Shown here: piece by piece, positions 1 to 5,385 of the stretch
Numbering within the stretch: the first letter of the stretch is position 1
How the letters are laid out: each line of letters starts with the position of its first letter
NCBI GenBank assembly: GCA_021795535.1
Contig: JAJYPG010000053.1
Location: 1 to 7,529 of the forward strand
Source: Planctomycetota bacterium
GTDB lineage: Bacteria; Planctomycetota; Phycisphaerae; WQYP01
Direction of reading: 5' to 3'
DNA length: 7,529 nucleotides
Translations under genes and position numbers: made by a program
The notes under the pieces: model-generated
Databases searched by the model: none
What the model saw: the letters and a program-made list of their open reading frames with translations, nothing else
Told to the model about the DNA's origin: nothing

Positions 1-249
1 GCTCTTAATCGCCCATGATGGATTCCCCATAAGGCCATAATAACCCGGAGGATATGAGCCGTGGTAAACGATGACATATTCCTCTGCCGCCATCCCCAAT
101 TGCCGCAAATTGCTCAGGCAAACAGTGGAATTGGCTTCTTGTCTGGCCACGGTCAGCGCCGGCAAGAGCAAGGCGATCAGCACTGCGATGATCGCAATGA
201 CCACCAATAACTCTGAGAGTGTAAAAGCGCTGACGGATCGCTGTATCAT
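1..249 (-). CDS. Pseudopilin-like protein with prepilin N-terminal cleavage/methylation domain (partial, C-terminus missing)
   Basis: The first 83 residues are present; the rest lies beyond the left edge. The N-terminus is [17 protein letters not shown] followed by [15 protein letters not shown], a type IV prepilin / type II secretion pseudopilin signature. It has a short basic leader, a cleavage site before Phe9, Glu at +5 of the mature protein, and one long hydrophobic helix. The part after the helix ([18 protein letters not shown], then [11 protein letters not shown]) is the style common in planctomycete and verrucomicrobial proteins of this class. Such proteins are cut by prepilin peptidase and sit in the cytoplasmic membrane or a pilus-like fibre. 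Residue -1 is Ala rather than the usual Gly. The start is supported by GAGG at 255-258, five bases upstream. Its ATG overlaps the stop of the upstream PEP-CTERM gene (ATGA), so translation is probably coupled and expression falls under the same B12 riboswitch. The specific role is unknown. Confidence 0.85.
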   Translation of the reverse strand, partial: MIQRSVSAFTLSELLVVIAIIAVLIALLLPALTVARQEANSTVCLSNLRQLGMAAEEYVIVYHGSYPPGYYGLMGNPSWAIKS

Positions 250-1316
250 TTTTTCCTCAGATCAATCGCGGGTCGAAAACGCCGCCGTAAAAGTAACGCG
301 AGACCGCCAAGAGCCAGAAGACTCAAGCCGGCGGGTTCAGGAGTATCCACCCCAACCACGGCTTGGACGTCCATTGAACTGCCGCTAGCCGGAACAACGA
401 AAGCAATTTGTGTTACCTGGTTTAAGCCGGTGTCGGCAAGATTAAGCCAATCGCCTCCGGCGGATCCCGCGAGAGTCGTCATGATTTGACTGTAGTCCTG
501 GCCATTAAAAGCGCTAAGTGTGCCGGTAAAATCTTTGGATGGGTCAGCCAGAGGCGTTCCGGTGGGCGGGGTGATGGTATTGTATCCACCATCCGGGGAC
601 ACTGCGGTACTGGCATAATAAGCCGAAGGATTGTTGAAGGTCATTTGAGCTGCGCCCGTGGGCACACTGGATGCTGTTGGCACCGCATTGGCAGGAGCGG
701 TCCATTGCGTACTTATAACAGAGGTCCCAGAGCTATTCAGGGTTTGACCGGCAAACCAGACCCAGTTGGTCCCATTACCAACAGCTAGATATGAAACGCG
801 TTTATTAAAAGTTGTTGCCGGATTCCCCGCTACACCAGTTCCACTGTAGCTGGTGCTGGAGCTGGTAGCACCAGGACTGGTATCCGTAATGCCAACACCG
901 GCGTGGATTCCAATGGTAAAACCGTTATTGACTGTGGAACTTGTGGATGCCACAAATCCGCTGGAAGTGGGGAATTGGAGTACCAGAGTGGCACCGGGGT
1001 TAATCTGGGCCAGACCGACCGGCCCGCCATACGAGGCCGCAGATGAAGGGGTGGTCCATGCTGGCTCGAACGGAGTCAGATAATAATGACCGCTGCCGGT
1101 TTGGCTGTTGCTTGGTTGAACAAAGGCATAACCCGCATTGCTGTTGAGCTGTCCGGCCCATCCAGTTGCTGAATAGCCACCACTTGTGCTTTCACTTCCG
1201 ACAATCTGGCTGGCATAACTGAAGTTGACACCGGCCCTCGCCATTGAAGAGGTAGAGACGTAAATGCCGCCGGGTAATAACAAAGTAGCAATCCCTATTT
1301 TGGAAAAATGGTGCAT
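246..1316 (-). CDS. PEP-CTERM sorting-domain surface protein
   Basis: A 356-residue exported protein. Residues 1-28 form a signal peptide (MHHFSKIG, hydrophobic core, then ARA before Gly29). The C-terminus is a PEP-CTERM tail: P326-E327-P328, a hydrophobic helix at about 329-343, then RRRFR at 344-348. In this class the tail is recognised by an exosortase and the protein goes to the cell surface or extracellular matrix; no exosortase gene is in the window. The body is rich in Ser, Thr, Gly, Ala and Asn, low in Cys and Lys, and probably beta-rich. I recognise no catalytic or ligand-binding domain. An in-frame ATG exists at 1391, but the ATG at 1316 is chosen because AGGAG lies six bases upstream and the signal peptide begins there. 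The gene is the first downstream of the cobalamin riboswitch and overlaps the pseudopilin gene by four bases. Binding or capture of a corrinoid is an inference from context only. Confidence 0.88.
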   Translation of the reverse strand: MHHFSKIGIATLLLPGGIYVSTSSMARAGVNFSYASQIVGSESTSGGYSATGWAGQLNSNAGYAFVQPSNSQTGSGHYYLTPFEPAWTTPSSAASYGGPVGLAQINPGATLVLQFPTSSGFVASTSSTVNNGFTIGIHAGVGITDTSPGATSSSTSYSGTGVAGNPATTFNKRVSYLAVGNGTNWVWFAGQTLNSSGTSVISTQWTAPANAVPTASSVPTGAAQMTFNNPSAYYASTAVSPDGGYNTITPPTGTPLADPSKDFTGTLSAFNGQDYSQIMTTLAGSAGGDWLNLADTGLNQVTQIAFVVPASGSSMDVQAVVGVDTPEPAGLSLLALGGLALLLRRRFRPAIDLRKK

Positions 1317-1587
1317 GAAAAACTCCTGAATAAAATCCTTGAATGTCGTTTTTGAATCAGTGACTGAAACCCGCAGTTGACAAACAACCATGCTGATTTA
1401 AGCCGCCGGATTTTAACGCGGGGTTTAACCTTGCCGATGGTGCAATAAACAACACCGATGCCGTCAGGCACTTTATTCCATCTCGGCTGCCGTAAAAACG
1501 ACATCACACCAACGGAATGACCCAAACAAAGCCAAAAACAACGATTCATCGGCCACCAGTCCCATACGCGGGGATGGTCAACCATTT
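1317..1587 (-). other. Long leader between riboswitch aptamer and PEP-CTERM start
   Basis: These 271 bases lie between the end of the cobalamin aptamer and the PEP-CTERM start codon. They should contain the expression platform. I see no convincing intrinsic terminator: small hairpins exist (TGCC-GTCA-GGCA near 1459-1470 and GGTG...CACC near 1438-1455) but none is followed by a U-run. I also found no clear anti-Shine-Dalgarno element facing AGGAG at 1323-1327. The control mode (termination, translation or RNA stability) cannot be read from sequence alone. An ATG three bases after the aptamer opens a 96-codon frame that overlaps the PEP-CTERM start out of frame; its composition does not look like a real protein. 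Confidence 0.55.
1323..1327 (-). promoter_or_regulatory. Shine-Dalgarno of the PEP-CTERM gene
   Basis: AGGAG on the minus strand, six bases before the ATG at 1316. It decides between this start and the upstream in-frame ATG at 1391, which has no such site and would put 25 polar residues before the signal peptide. Confidence 0.8.
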
Positions 1588-1797
1588 AACAGGCAGGTCT
1601 TCTGGCTGAGGGCTATGGATTGGCGAGGTCTTCCCGAAAATTTAGCCCACAAGTTCCGCATGGAGCGGAAAACCGGCAAATGTACCGGTAGGACAAATTT
1701 CAGTGACACTTCGCCCAAGCTGCCCTTTACAGCGGCGCGTCCGCGGCGGAATTTCACCGCCTTCCCTTTTCATCCGTTAACGCAACGGACACCTGTT
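1588..1797 (-). ncRNA. Cobalamin (adenosylcobalamin/B12) riboswitch
   Basis: On the minus strand the conserved elements occur in the right order. The outer P1 stem is AACAGG (1792-1797) with CCTGTT (1588-1593), a perfect 6-bp pair. Next comes a P2-like hairpin CCGTT...AACGG (about 1774-1789). The core has GGGAA (1762-1766), GGTG (1755-1758), and CTGTAA (1727-1732). The GTCACTG element is at 1701-1707, followed by a variable arm with two hairpins. GGGAAGACC is at 1627-1635. The B12 box AGCCAGAAGACCTGCC is at 1592-1607, one base from the consensus AGCCAGGAGACCTGCC. Members of this class bind a cobalamin and usually lower expression of the downstream gene when it is abundant. The next minus-strand genes are the PEP-CTERM protein and the pseudopilin, an unusual cargo. 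I could not assign the cobalamin subtype (adenosyl, methyl or hydroxo). Confidence 0.95.
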
Positions 1798-1804
1798 GGA
1801 ACTA

Positions 1805-1832
1805 AGCATAACGTAAAATTGGAAAAATTCAA
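1805..1832 (-). promoter_or_regulatory. Sigma70-type promoter for the riboswitch operon
   Basis: On the minus strand, -35 TTGAAT (1827-1832) and -10 TATGCT (1805-1810) are separated by 16 bases in an AT-rich stretch. Transcription would start near 1798-1799, right at the first base of the riboswitch P1 stem at 1797. That agreement supports the call. Confidence 0.7.
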
Positions 1833-2043
1833 GAAAAAATGAGGGGGTCGCGCGAAAAGCTGGAAATCGTTCGCAAAAAATGTCACGGGATCAAAGTCCC
1901 CCCCCAGGCGGTATAAGACGCATCGGGAGCGGCCCGACAGGGATCAGAACGGAAAAATTATCACACACTTCCACAAGATTGATTCACGCATCCATCTGCA
2001 ACGCAGACCGGTTCAATTTCGTGGAGTATGCACGATTCCGCTT
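1833..2043. other. Intergenic region between leuB and the riboswitch promoter, no gene seen
   Basis: No credible gene on either strand. The region must hold the end of the leuB transcript. The only candidate is TCGGG-AGCGG-CCCGA at 1923-1937, a 5-bp stem without a clear T-run, so no terminator is called. A run of eight C residues lies at 1898-1905 next to a small GGGA/TCCC hairpin (1887-1900). It has no recognised role and could be a site of length variation or sequencing error. Confidence 0.5.
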
Positions 2044-3126
2044 TTACAACTGACGAATCACCGCATCCGCCACTGCACTGCAGGTCGCGGAACCGCCGAG
2101 ATCCCCGGTTATGACCTTGCCTTCATTAAGCACGGCAAAGGTGGCGGTGGAAATGGCTTCGGCCTCGCGCGTAAGACCAAATGTATAGGTGAGCATCATG
2201 GCTACCGTCAGAATTGTTCCCACCGGGTTGGCCTTGTTCTGGCCTGCAATGTCCGGGGCGCTGCCATGAATGGGTTCATAGAATGGCACCGGGGAGTTAC
2301 CCGCGCCATCTTTTGCGCCAAGGCAGGCCGAGGGCACAAGACCAATGGACCCAGCAAGCATGGAAGCTTCATCTGAAAGAATATCGCCGAAGGTGTTTTC
2401 GGTAACAATCACGTCAAAATCTGATGGGCGACGCAGAAGCTGCATGGAGGCATTGTCCACATACATGTGATCGAGCTTCACATCAGGATATTCCCTGCCC
2501 ATGGCAACAGCCGTTTCCCGCCACAATTGGCTGGTGGCCAGAATATTGGCCTTATCGACGCTGGTAAGTTTCTTCCGCCGTTTCCGTGCCGCCTCAAAAC
2601 CGACTTTGATAATTCGGCGAATTTCATGTTCGCTGTAAGCCAGGGTGTCCACCGCTTCGCGATTGGGCGCGGTGCCGTGAATACCCTGCGGCTGGCCATA
2701 ATAGAGGCCACCGGTAAGCTCCCGGATAATCATAATATCTATGCCATTGACAATAAGGTCCGGTTTAAGCGGGCAGCGGCTGGCCAAACCAGGCGGCAAA
2801 ACAATGTGGCGCAGGTTGGCGAACAGGCCTTTTCGCAATTCCAGCAACGCCACGCGTTCGGGCCGCTGCGCCTGCGGGAGGGTAACATCGCGATCGGGCA
2901 GGCCTACGGCACCAAACAGAATGGCATCATTGGCGCGGCAAATATCTTTGGTGGCTTGCGGCAAGGCCGTGCCATGGTGATCAATCGCGCTCCATCCGAC
3001 ATCGGCATATTGGGAATGGACCTTGTGCCCATATTTTTCAGCCACGGCATCCAAAACGCGCATTGAAGCATTAACAACCTCCGTGCCAATGCCATCTCCA
3101 GGAAGAACCGCAATTTTAAGGTCCAT
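2044..3126 (-). CDS. leuB: 3-isopropylmalate dehydrogenase (leucine biosynthesis)
   Basis: The product has 360 residues, normal for the family. LeuB oxidises and decarboxylates 3-isopropylmalate with NAD+ to 4-methyl-2-oxopentanoate, the keto acid precursor of leucine, in the cytoplasm as a dimer. Family motifs appear in order: LPGDGIGTEV (8-17), LRKGLFANLR (97-106) with substrate-binding Arg98 and Arg106, IRELTGGLYYG (134-144) with Arg135, DKAN (191-194) with the catalytic Lys192, and the metal-binding aspartates Asp224 (YVDNASMQ), Asp248 and Asp252 (FGDILSDEAS). The nucleotide-binding YEPIHGSAPDIAG runs 283-295. The two arginines are eight residues apart rather than the usual ten, a two-residue deletion. 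An upstream in-frame ATG at 3180 was rejected because GGAG lies five bases before 3126 and the family starts at MxxKIAVLPGDG. No leuA, leuC or leuD is in the window, so it appears to be expressed alone. A related beta-decarboxylating dehydrogenase is possible but less likely. Confidence 0.93.
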   Translation of the reverse strand: MDLKIAVLPGDGIGTEVVNASMRVLDAVAEKYGHKVHSQYADVGWSAIDHHGTALPQATKDICRANDAILFGAVGLPDRDVTLPQAQRPERVALLELRKGLFANLRHIVLPPGLASRCPLKPDLIVNGIDIMIIRELTGGLYYGQPQGIHGTAPNREAVDTLAYSEHEIRRIIKVGFEAARKRRKKLTSVDKANILATSQLWRETAVAMGREYPDVKLDHMYVDNASMQLLRRPSDFDVIVTENTFGDILSDEASMLAGSIGLVPSACLGAKDGAGNSPVPFYEPIHGSAPDIAGQNKANPVGTILTVAMMLTYTFGLTREAEAISTATFAVLNEGKVITGDLGGSATCSAVADAVIRQL

Positions 3127-3131
3127 AGTCG

Positions 3132-3135
3132 CTCC
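3132..3135 (-). promoter_or_regulatory. Shine-Dalgarno of leuB
   Basis: GGAG on the minus strand, five bases upstream of the ATG at 3126. It favours this start over the in-frame ATG at 3180, which would add 18 residues absent from the family. Confidence 0.7.
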
Positions 3136-3192
3136 AAACAGGGAACCAGTGAAGAAAATAATACGGGTAACAATATCCATCCCGCCCGTCGG

Positions 3193-3205
3193 TCTGTCCG
3201 ACAGA
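3193..3205. repeat. 13-bp palindrome at the predicted leuB transcription start
   Basis: TCTGTC-C-GACAGA is a perfect 6-1-6 inverted repeat just after the predicted leuB -10 box. On the leuB RNA the overlapping sequence GTCGG-ACAGA-CCGAC can also fold into a 5-bp hairpin. It could be a repressor operator or an RNA element near the 5' end. The regulator is unknown. Confidence 0.5.
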
Positions 3206-3212
3206 GCTTAGT

Positions 3213-3241
3213 AACTTACAGCCATGGCTGATTGATGGCAA
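3213..3241 (-). promoter_or_regulatory. Predicted leuB promoter with palindrome in the spacer
   Basis: On the minus strand, -35 TTGCCA (3236-3241) and -10 TAAGTT (3213-3218) are 17 bases apart. The same TAAGTT with the same 17-base spacing occurs in the rpsB promoter, which supports this choice. The spacer begins next to the -10 with a perfect 12-bp palindrome, CAGCCATGGCTG (3219-3230), a position typical of repressor operators. The leuB 5' UTR would be about 80 bases. Confidence 0.5.
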
Positions 3242-3304
3242 ACAACAATGAACAGAAGGTCTGCAAGTCTGCAAAAATGCGAAACCTGCGGACGCTCTAT
3301 TTCG

Positions 3305-4489
3305 TTAAGGCTTAAAATTGGGAATAACCCGTACCATAAACTGATCGAATAATGGCACTGTAAACGCGATTTCTCCGTGCGCTGGGCTGTAAATCATTCC
3401 CTTGGCAATCAGGCGGGCACGCACGGGACCAAGGCCCGTTACTCTAACTCCAAGGGTTTGTGCGACATCGCCGGAGCGTTGCGCACCTGGCCCAAGTTCG
3501 GCCATGGCGCGAAGGAAATTCTTCTCGGCAGGAGTCAGCCTGTCATAGCGAACGCGGAAAAAATTTTTATCCAAACGAGGAATAACCGAACTGGTGGCCT
3601 CGTGAACTATCCGTCTGGTAATCGGGCTATGAGTGGCGTGATTCCAAGCCTGGTAACCCCATTCCTGAACGAAATATGGATAACCCTGGGTAAGCTGAAA
3701 GACCTCGTCCGTTGCCGCAGGCTCGAAAGCAACGCCAACAGCCTGAGCAGGACCATGAAGTGCCCGTGCGGTATCCTGCGGCGACAAAGCCCCAACCTCC
3801 GGAAAATTAAAAAGCCGCTCCGCGTAAGATTTGGATTCACCTGCCAGACCCGGCAAGACCGGTAGGCCCGCACCCACAAGAACGACGGGCAGTTGCCGCT
3901 GCTGCACCTTGTGCATAGCCACAATCAAGGCCCCAATATCCCTGGGCTTAAAATATTGAAGCTCATCAATAAAAATTGAAACCGCACTTTTGCGATCCTC
4001 CGCAGCTTCGCCTATCGCCATGAAAAGATCGGGCAGATCAATCTCCAAGTCCCCACTATCCGCCGCTCCCTTCACCGGCTCAATATCCAGTCCTATCGAG
4101 ACATCGTTCATCGAGAGTTTTAGCGAACCTATAAAACTGCGCAGGACCGCCAAACCCCTCTTTACCTTGTCTCCGGCCCCCGCGATACGGTCCAATTCGA
4201 AAAGCACGCTGCGCAGCGGCGGGGCAATAAGCGGCCCCAGGCCTTTACCCTCTTGCGCTTCAATATGGACTATTTTATATCCGTCTGTTTCCGCCAGATT
4301 GGCAATTCGATTAAGAAGTACCGTCTTGCCAACACCACGCAAGCCGGTAAGAAGCATGCTCTTCTCAGGACGTCGCTGCCTGACCCGCCCAAACAAAATA
4401 CGGGCCTGCTCAAGGAGCGGATCGCGTCCGACTAATTCCGGTGGAGGCGAACCGGCACCGGGAGAAAATGGATTTTTGATTGGATCCAT
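3305..4489 (-). CDS. AAA+ family ATPase with C-terminal winged-helix-like region
   Basis: A 394-residue soluble protein. The N-terminus NPFSPGAGSPPPELVGRD (6-23) is typical of a widespread bacterial ATP-binding family related to AAA_16 and Orc1/Cdc6-like ATPases. Walker A is GLRGVGKT (49-56). Walker B is SIFIDELQ (171-178) with Asp175 and Glu176. A sensor-1-like strand VVLVGAG lies at 202-208. Residues about 230-300 look like the helical lid (FPEVGALSPQDTARAL, then TQGYPYFVQEWGYQAW). Residues about 315-385 (LTPAEKNFLRAM ... GDVAQTLGV ... LIAKGMIY) look like a winged helix. This suggests an ATP-driven switch that binds DNA or a partner; its true substrate is unknown. No Shine-Dalgarno precedes the ATG at 4489. 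A perfect TATAAT at 4507-4512 predicts an mRNA starting only about 10 bases upstream. A 10-bp-phased TTATA array adjoins the start, which suggests autoregulation. The downstream gene leuB has its own promoter. Confidence 0.85.
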   Translation of the reverse strand: MDPIKNPFSPGAGSPPPELVGRDPLLEQARILFGRVRQRRPEKSMLLTGLRGVGKTVLLNRIANLAETDGYKIVHIEAQEGKGLGPLIAPPLRSVLFELDRIAGAGDKVKRGLAVLRSFIGSLKLSMNDVSIGLDIEPVKGAADSGDLEIDLPDLFMAIGEAAEDRKSAVSIFIDELQYFKPRDIGALIVAMHKVQQRQLPVVLVGAGLPVLPGLAGESKSYAERLFNFPEVGALSPQDTARALHGPAQAVGVAFEPAATDEVFQLTQGYPYFVQEWGYQAWNHATHSPITRRIVHEATSSVIPRLDKNFFRVRYDRLTPAEKNFLRAMAELGPGAQRSGDVAQTLGVRVTGLGPVRARLIAKGMIYSPAHGEIAFTVPLFDQFMVRVIPNFKP

Positions 4490-4497
4490 GAATCGAT

Positions 4498-4553
4498 TTA
4501 TAACAGATTATACCTGTTTATACAAGGTTTTGGTTATAACTTGTTATAAATAT
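4498..4553. repeat. Phased TTATA repeat array upstream of the ATPase gene
   Basis: TTATA occurs on the plus strand at 4498, 4508, 4518, 4534 and 4544, so the intervals are 10, 10, 16 and 10 bases. The units read TTATAACAGA, TTATACCTGT, TTATACAAGG, TTATAACTTG and TTATAAATAT. Units 4 and 5 also form an inverted repeat, TTATAACTTGTTATAA (4534-4549). The spacing puts sites on one face of the helix. The array ends nine bases from the ATPase start codon and covers its -10 box, so it is a likely operator, possibly for the ATPase itself. An iteron-like replication element is the alternative. Confidence 0.7.
4507..4512 (-). promoter_or_regulatory. -10 box of the ATPase gene
   Basis: TATAAT on the minus strand, a perfect -10 hexamer lying across the junction of the first two TTATA units. 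No good -35 is seen at 16-18 bases, so activation by a bound protein is possible. The predicted start of transcription is near 4500, giving a leader of about 10 bases without a Shine-Dalgarno. Confidence 0.5.
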
Positions 4554-4558
4554 CCACA
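4550..4558 (+). promoter_or_regulatory. DnaA-box-like sequence
   Basis: ATATCCACA matches the consensus DnaA box TTATCCACA at eight of nine positions and directly adjoins the AT-rich TTATA array. A single near-match occurs often by chance, so this is a candidate only. Confidence 0.3.
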
Positions 4559-4581
4559 GCACGGTTTTTCTGAAATTGATA

Positions 4582-5001
4582 TCAGCCAAGCATGGCCAGC
4601 CAACCGGAGGCGGCCAAGCCCCAGAGTAAATTAAGTACAATAACAAACAGCGGCGTGGTAAAGCCAAAATTCAGTCCCAATAACTGTTGGTGCAGCAGAA
4701 GTGGAAAGACCACGAACAACTGAAAGGCCGCGGGCAACAGGCCAAATAAAAGCCCGCGGCGTACGAATTTTCCCGTCCAGATTGGAAGCACGAAGAATAA
4801 TCCGAAAAGACCACCCCATACCAGGCGGGAATAAATCCATTCTCTGGTAACATCAATATGAATATTGCAGTGCAGCAGGGAAAACAGATGCATTTGGGCA
4901 AATAGCCATGCCGCCCCCATATTCACCACCGCCCCGACCGTGCCGGCGGCAAAAGTCACAGACAGTTGTGCTGGAACGGAACCGGATGTTGAACCCGCCA
5001 T
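4582..5001 (-). CDS. Small four-helix membrane protein of unknown function
   Basis: The product has 139 residues and I do not recognise its family. Four hydrophobic segments are likely membrane helices: about 13-35 (SVTFAAGTVGAVVNMGAAWLF), 60-78, 83-103 and 114-137. The loop between helices 1 and 2 (about 38-58) carries two His and one Cys (LLHCNIHIDVTREW). The loop between helices 2 and 3 has a basic cluster, KFVRR. It may be an inner-membrane accessory or transporter-like protein, but nothing in the sequence fixes a role. The ATG at 5001 is chosen because AGGAG lies seven bases upstream; an alternative TTG at 5034 would add only 11 residues. It has its own promoter (5061-5089) and is followed after 92 bases by the ATPase gene on the same strand. 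It is divergent from rpsB. Confidence 0.75.
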   Translation of the reverse strand: MAGSTSGSVPAQLSVTFAAGTVGAVVNMGAAWLFAQMHLFSLLHCNIHIDVTREWIYSRLVWGGLFGLFFVLPIWTGKFVRRGLLFGLLPAAFQLFVVFPLLLHQQLLGLNFGFTTPLFVIVLNLLWGLAASGWLAMLG

Positions 5002-5008
5002 CTGATTA

Positions 5009-5013
5009 CTCCT
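5009..5013 (-). promoter_or_regulatory. Shine-Dalgarno of the small membrane protein gene
   Basis: AGGAG on the minus strand with a seven-base spacer to the ATG at 5001. It fixes that start rather than the in-frame TTG at 5034. Confidence 0.75.
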
Positions 5014-5060
5014 GTGCAACGGTTTCGGCGCCAACCCGTATGGCCTGCCATAAACCCGAC

Positions 5061-5089
5061 ATAATACGCCATACTTCCAAATTCGTGAA
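5061..5089 (-). promoter_or_regulatory. Promoter of the small membrane protein gene
   Basis: On the minus strand, -35 TTCACG (5084-5089) and -10 TATTAT (5061-5066) are separated by 17 bases. They match the sigma70 consensus at four and five of six positions. The transcript would start near 5054, giving a leader of about 50 bases. Confidence 0.6.
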
Positions 5090-5204
5090 CATACATGCTT
5101 AACAACGGAAAACCGAAAGCCGGGGGAGTGACGCAGGAGTGAAATTCCCCTGCATCATTCACCCGGCGAGGCCTTAAAGCCTTAAATTAAAAAGCAAAAA
5201 TCGC
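5090..5204. other. Core of the divergent intergenic region, no gene seen
   Basis: This stretch separates the two divergent promoters; with the promoters and leaders the gap between start codons is 384 bases. It holds an imperfect hairpin GCAGG...CCTGC (about 5133-5153), too weak to call a terminator, and a tandem GCCTTAAA GCCTTAAA (5171-5186) just upstream of the rpsB -35. The tandem could be an upstream activating element, but this is a guess. Confidence 0.4.
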
Positions 5205-5233
5205 TTGACTGGAACGCGGATTTCGCCTAAGTT
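5205..5233 (+). promoter_or_regulatory. rpsB promoter
   Basis: -35 TTGACT (5205-5210) and -10 TAAGTT (5228-5233) are 17 bases apart, with an A-rich stretch (about 5184-5200) just upstream that could act as an UP element. Transcription is predicted to start near 5240, at the base of the leader stem. Confidence 0.7.
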
Positions 5234-5237
5234 GTTG

Positions 5238-5352
5238 AATTCCGCTGTGTCTGTCGGCTTGGCTTGGTCTGTTGCCATGCGAAGTCGATATGTACTATTG
5301 CGGCCTGCGTGCCGCTTACAAGCGATGGTAAGAAACCGTTCACAGCGGGGTT
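5238..5352 (+). promoter_or_regulatory. Structured rpsB leader with a 12-bp long-range closing stem
   Basis: AATTCCGCTGTG (5238-5249) pairs with CACAGCGGGGTT (5341-5352) over 12 positions, including two G-U pairs. The central eight (CCGCTGTG with CACAGCGG) are perfect Watson-Crick pairs. Inside the closed domain are GCGGC-CTGCGT-GCCGC (5300-5315) and a second hairpin TTAC...GTAA (5316-5331). The predicted transcription start coincides with the base of the stem. Ribosomal protein S2 represses its own mRNA through a leader in several bacteria, so an S2-binding autoregulatory element is plausible. I did not match it to a published rpsB leader motif. Confidence 0.55.
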
Positions 5353-5385
5353 TCCGAAATCGCTGACTATCTTGGAGCCTGTTTT

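Noticed and set aside
1317..1391. N-terminal extension of the PEP-CTERM protein to the ATG at 1391
   Set aside because: The extension is polar, would bury the signal peptide, and has no ribosome binding site, whereas AGGAG precedes the ATG at 1316.
1295..1585. A 96-codon minus-strand frame starting just after the riboswitch
   Set aside because: It lacks a Shine-Dalgarno, overlaps the PEP-CTERM start out of frame, and is rich in Trp, Cys, Arg and His with no plausible domain. Kept only as a possible upstream frame in the leader.
1923..1937. Possible leuB terminator (TCGGG-AGCGG-CCCGA)
   Set aside because: The stem is only five pairs and no T-run follows on the minus strand.
2467..3066. A 199-codon plus-strand open frame
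   Set aside because: It lies wholly inside leuB on the opposite strand, and leuB has full family motifs. The frame has no Shine-Dalgarno or recognisable protein features.
3257..3276. Direct repeat TCTGCAAGTCTGCAA between the ATPase and leuB genes
   Set aside because: Two short adjacent copies only, outside the predicted promoter hexamers and with no further structure; likely chance.
4498..4553. CRISPR-like array
   Set aside because: The units are 5-10 bases with no spacers of CRISPR size; these are short phased protein-binding-type repeats.
3990..4634. A 214-codon plus-strand open frame
   Set aside because: It is antisense to the ATPase gene with its Walker motifs and crosses the TTATA array. 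The Ser/Pro/Arg-rich product is typical of an antisense shadow.
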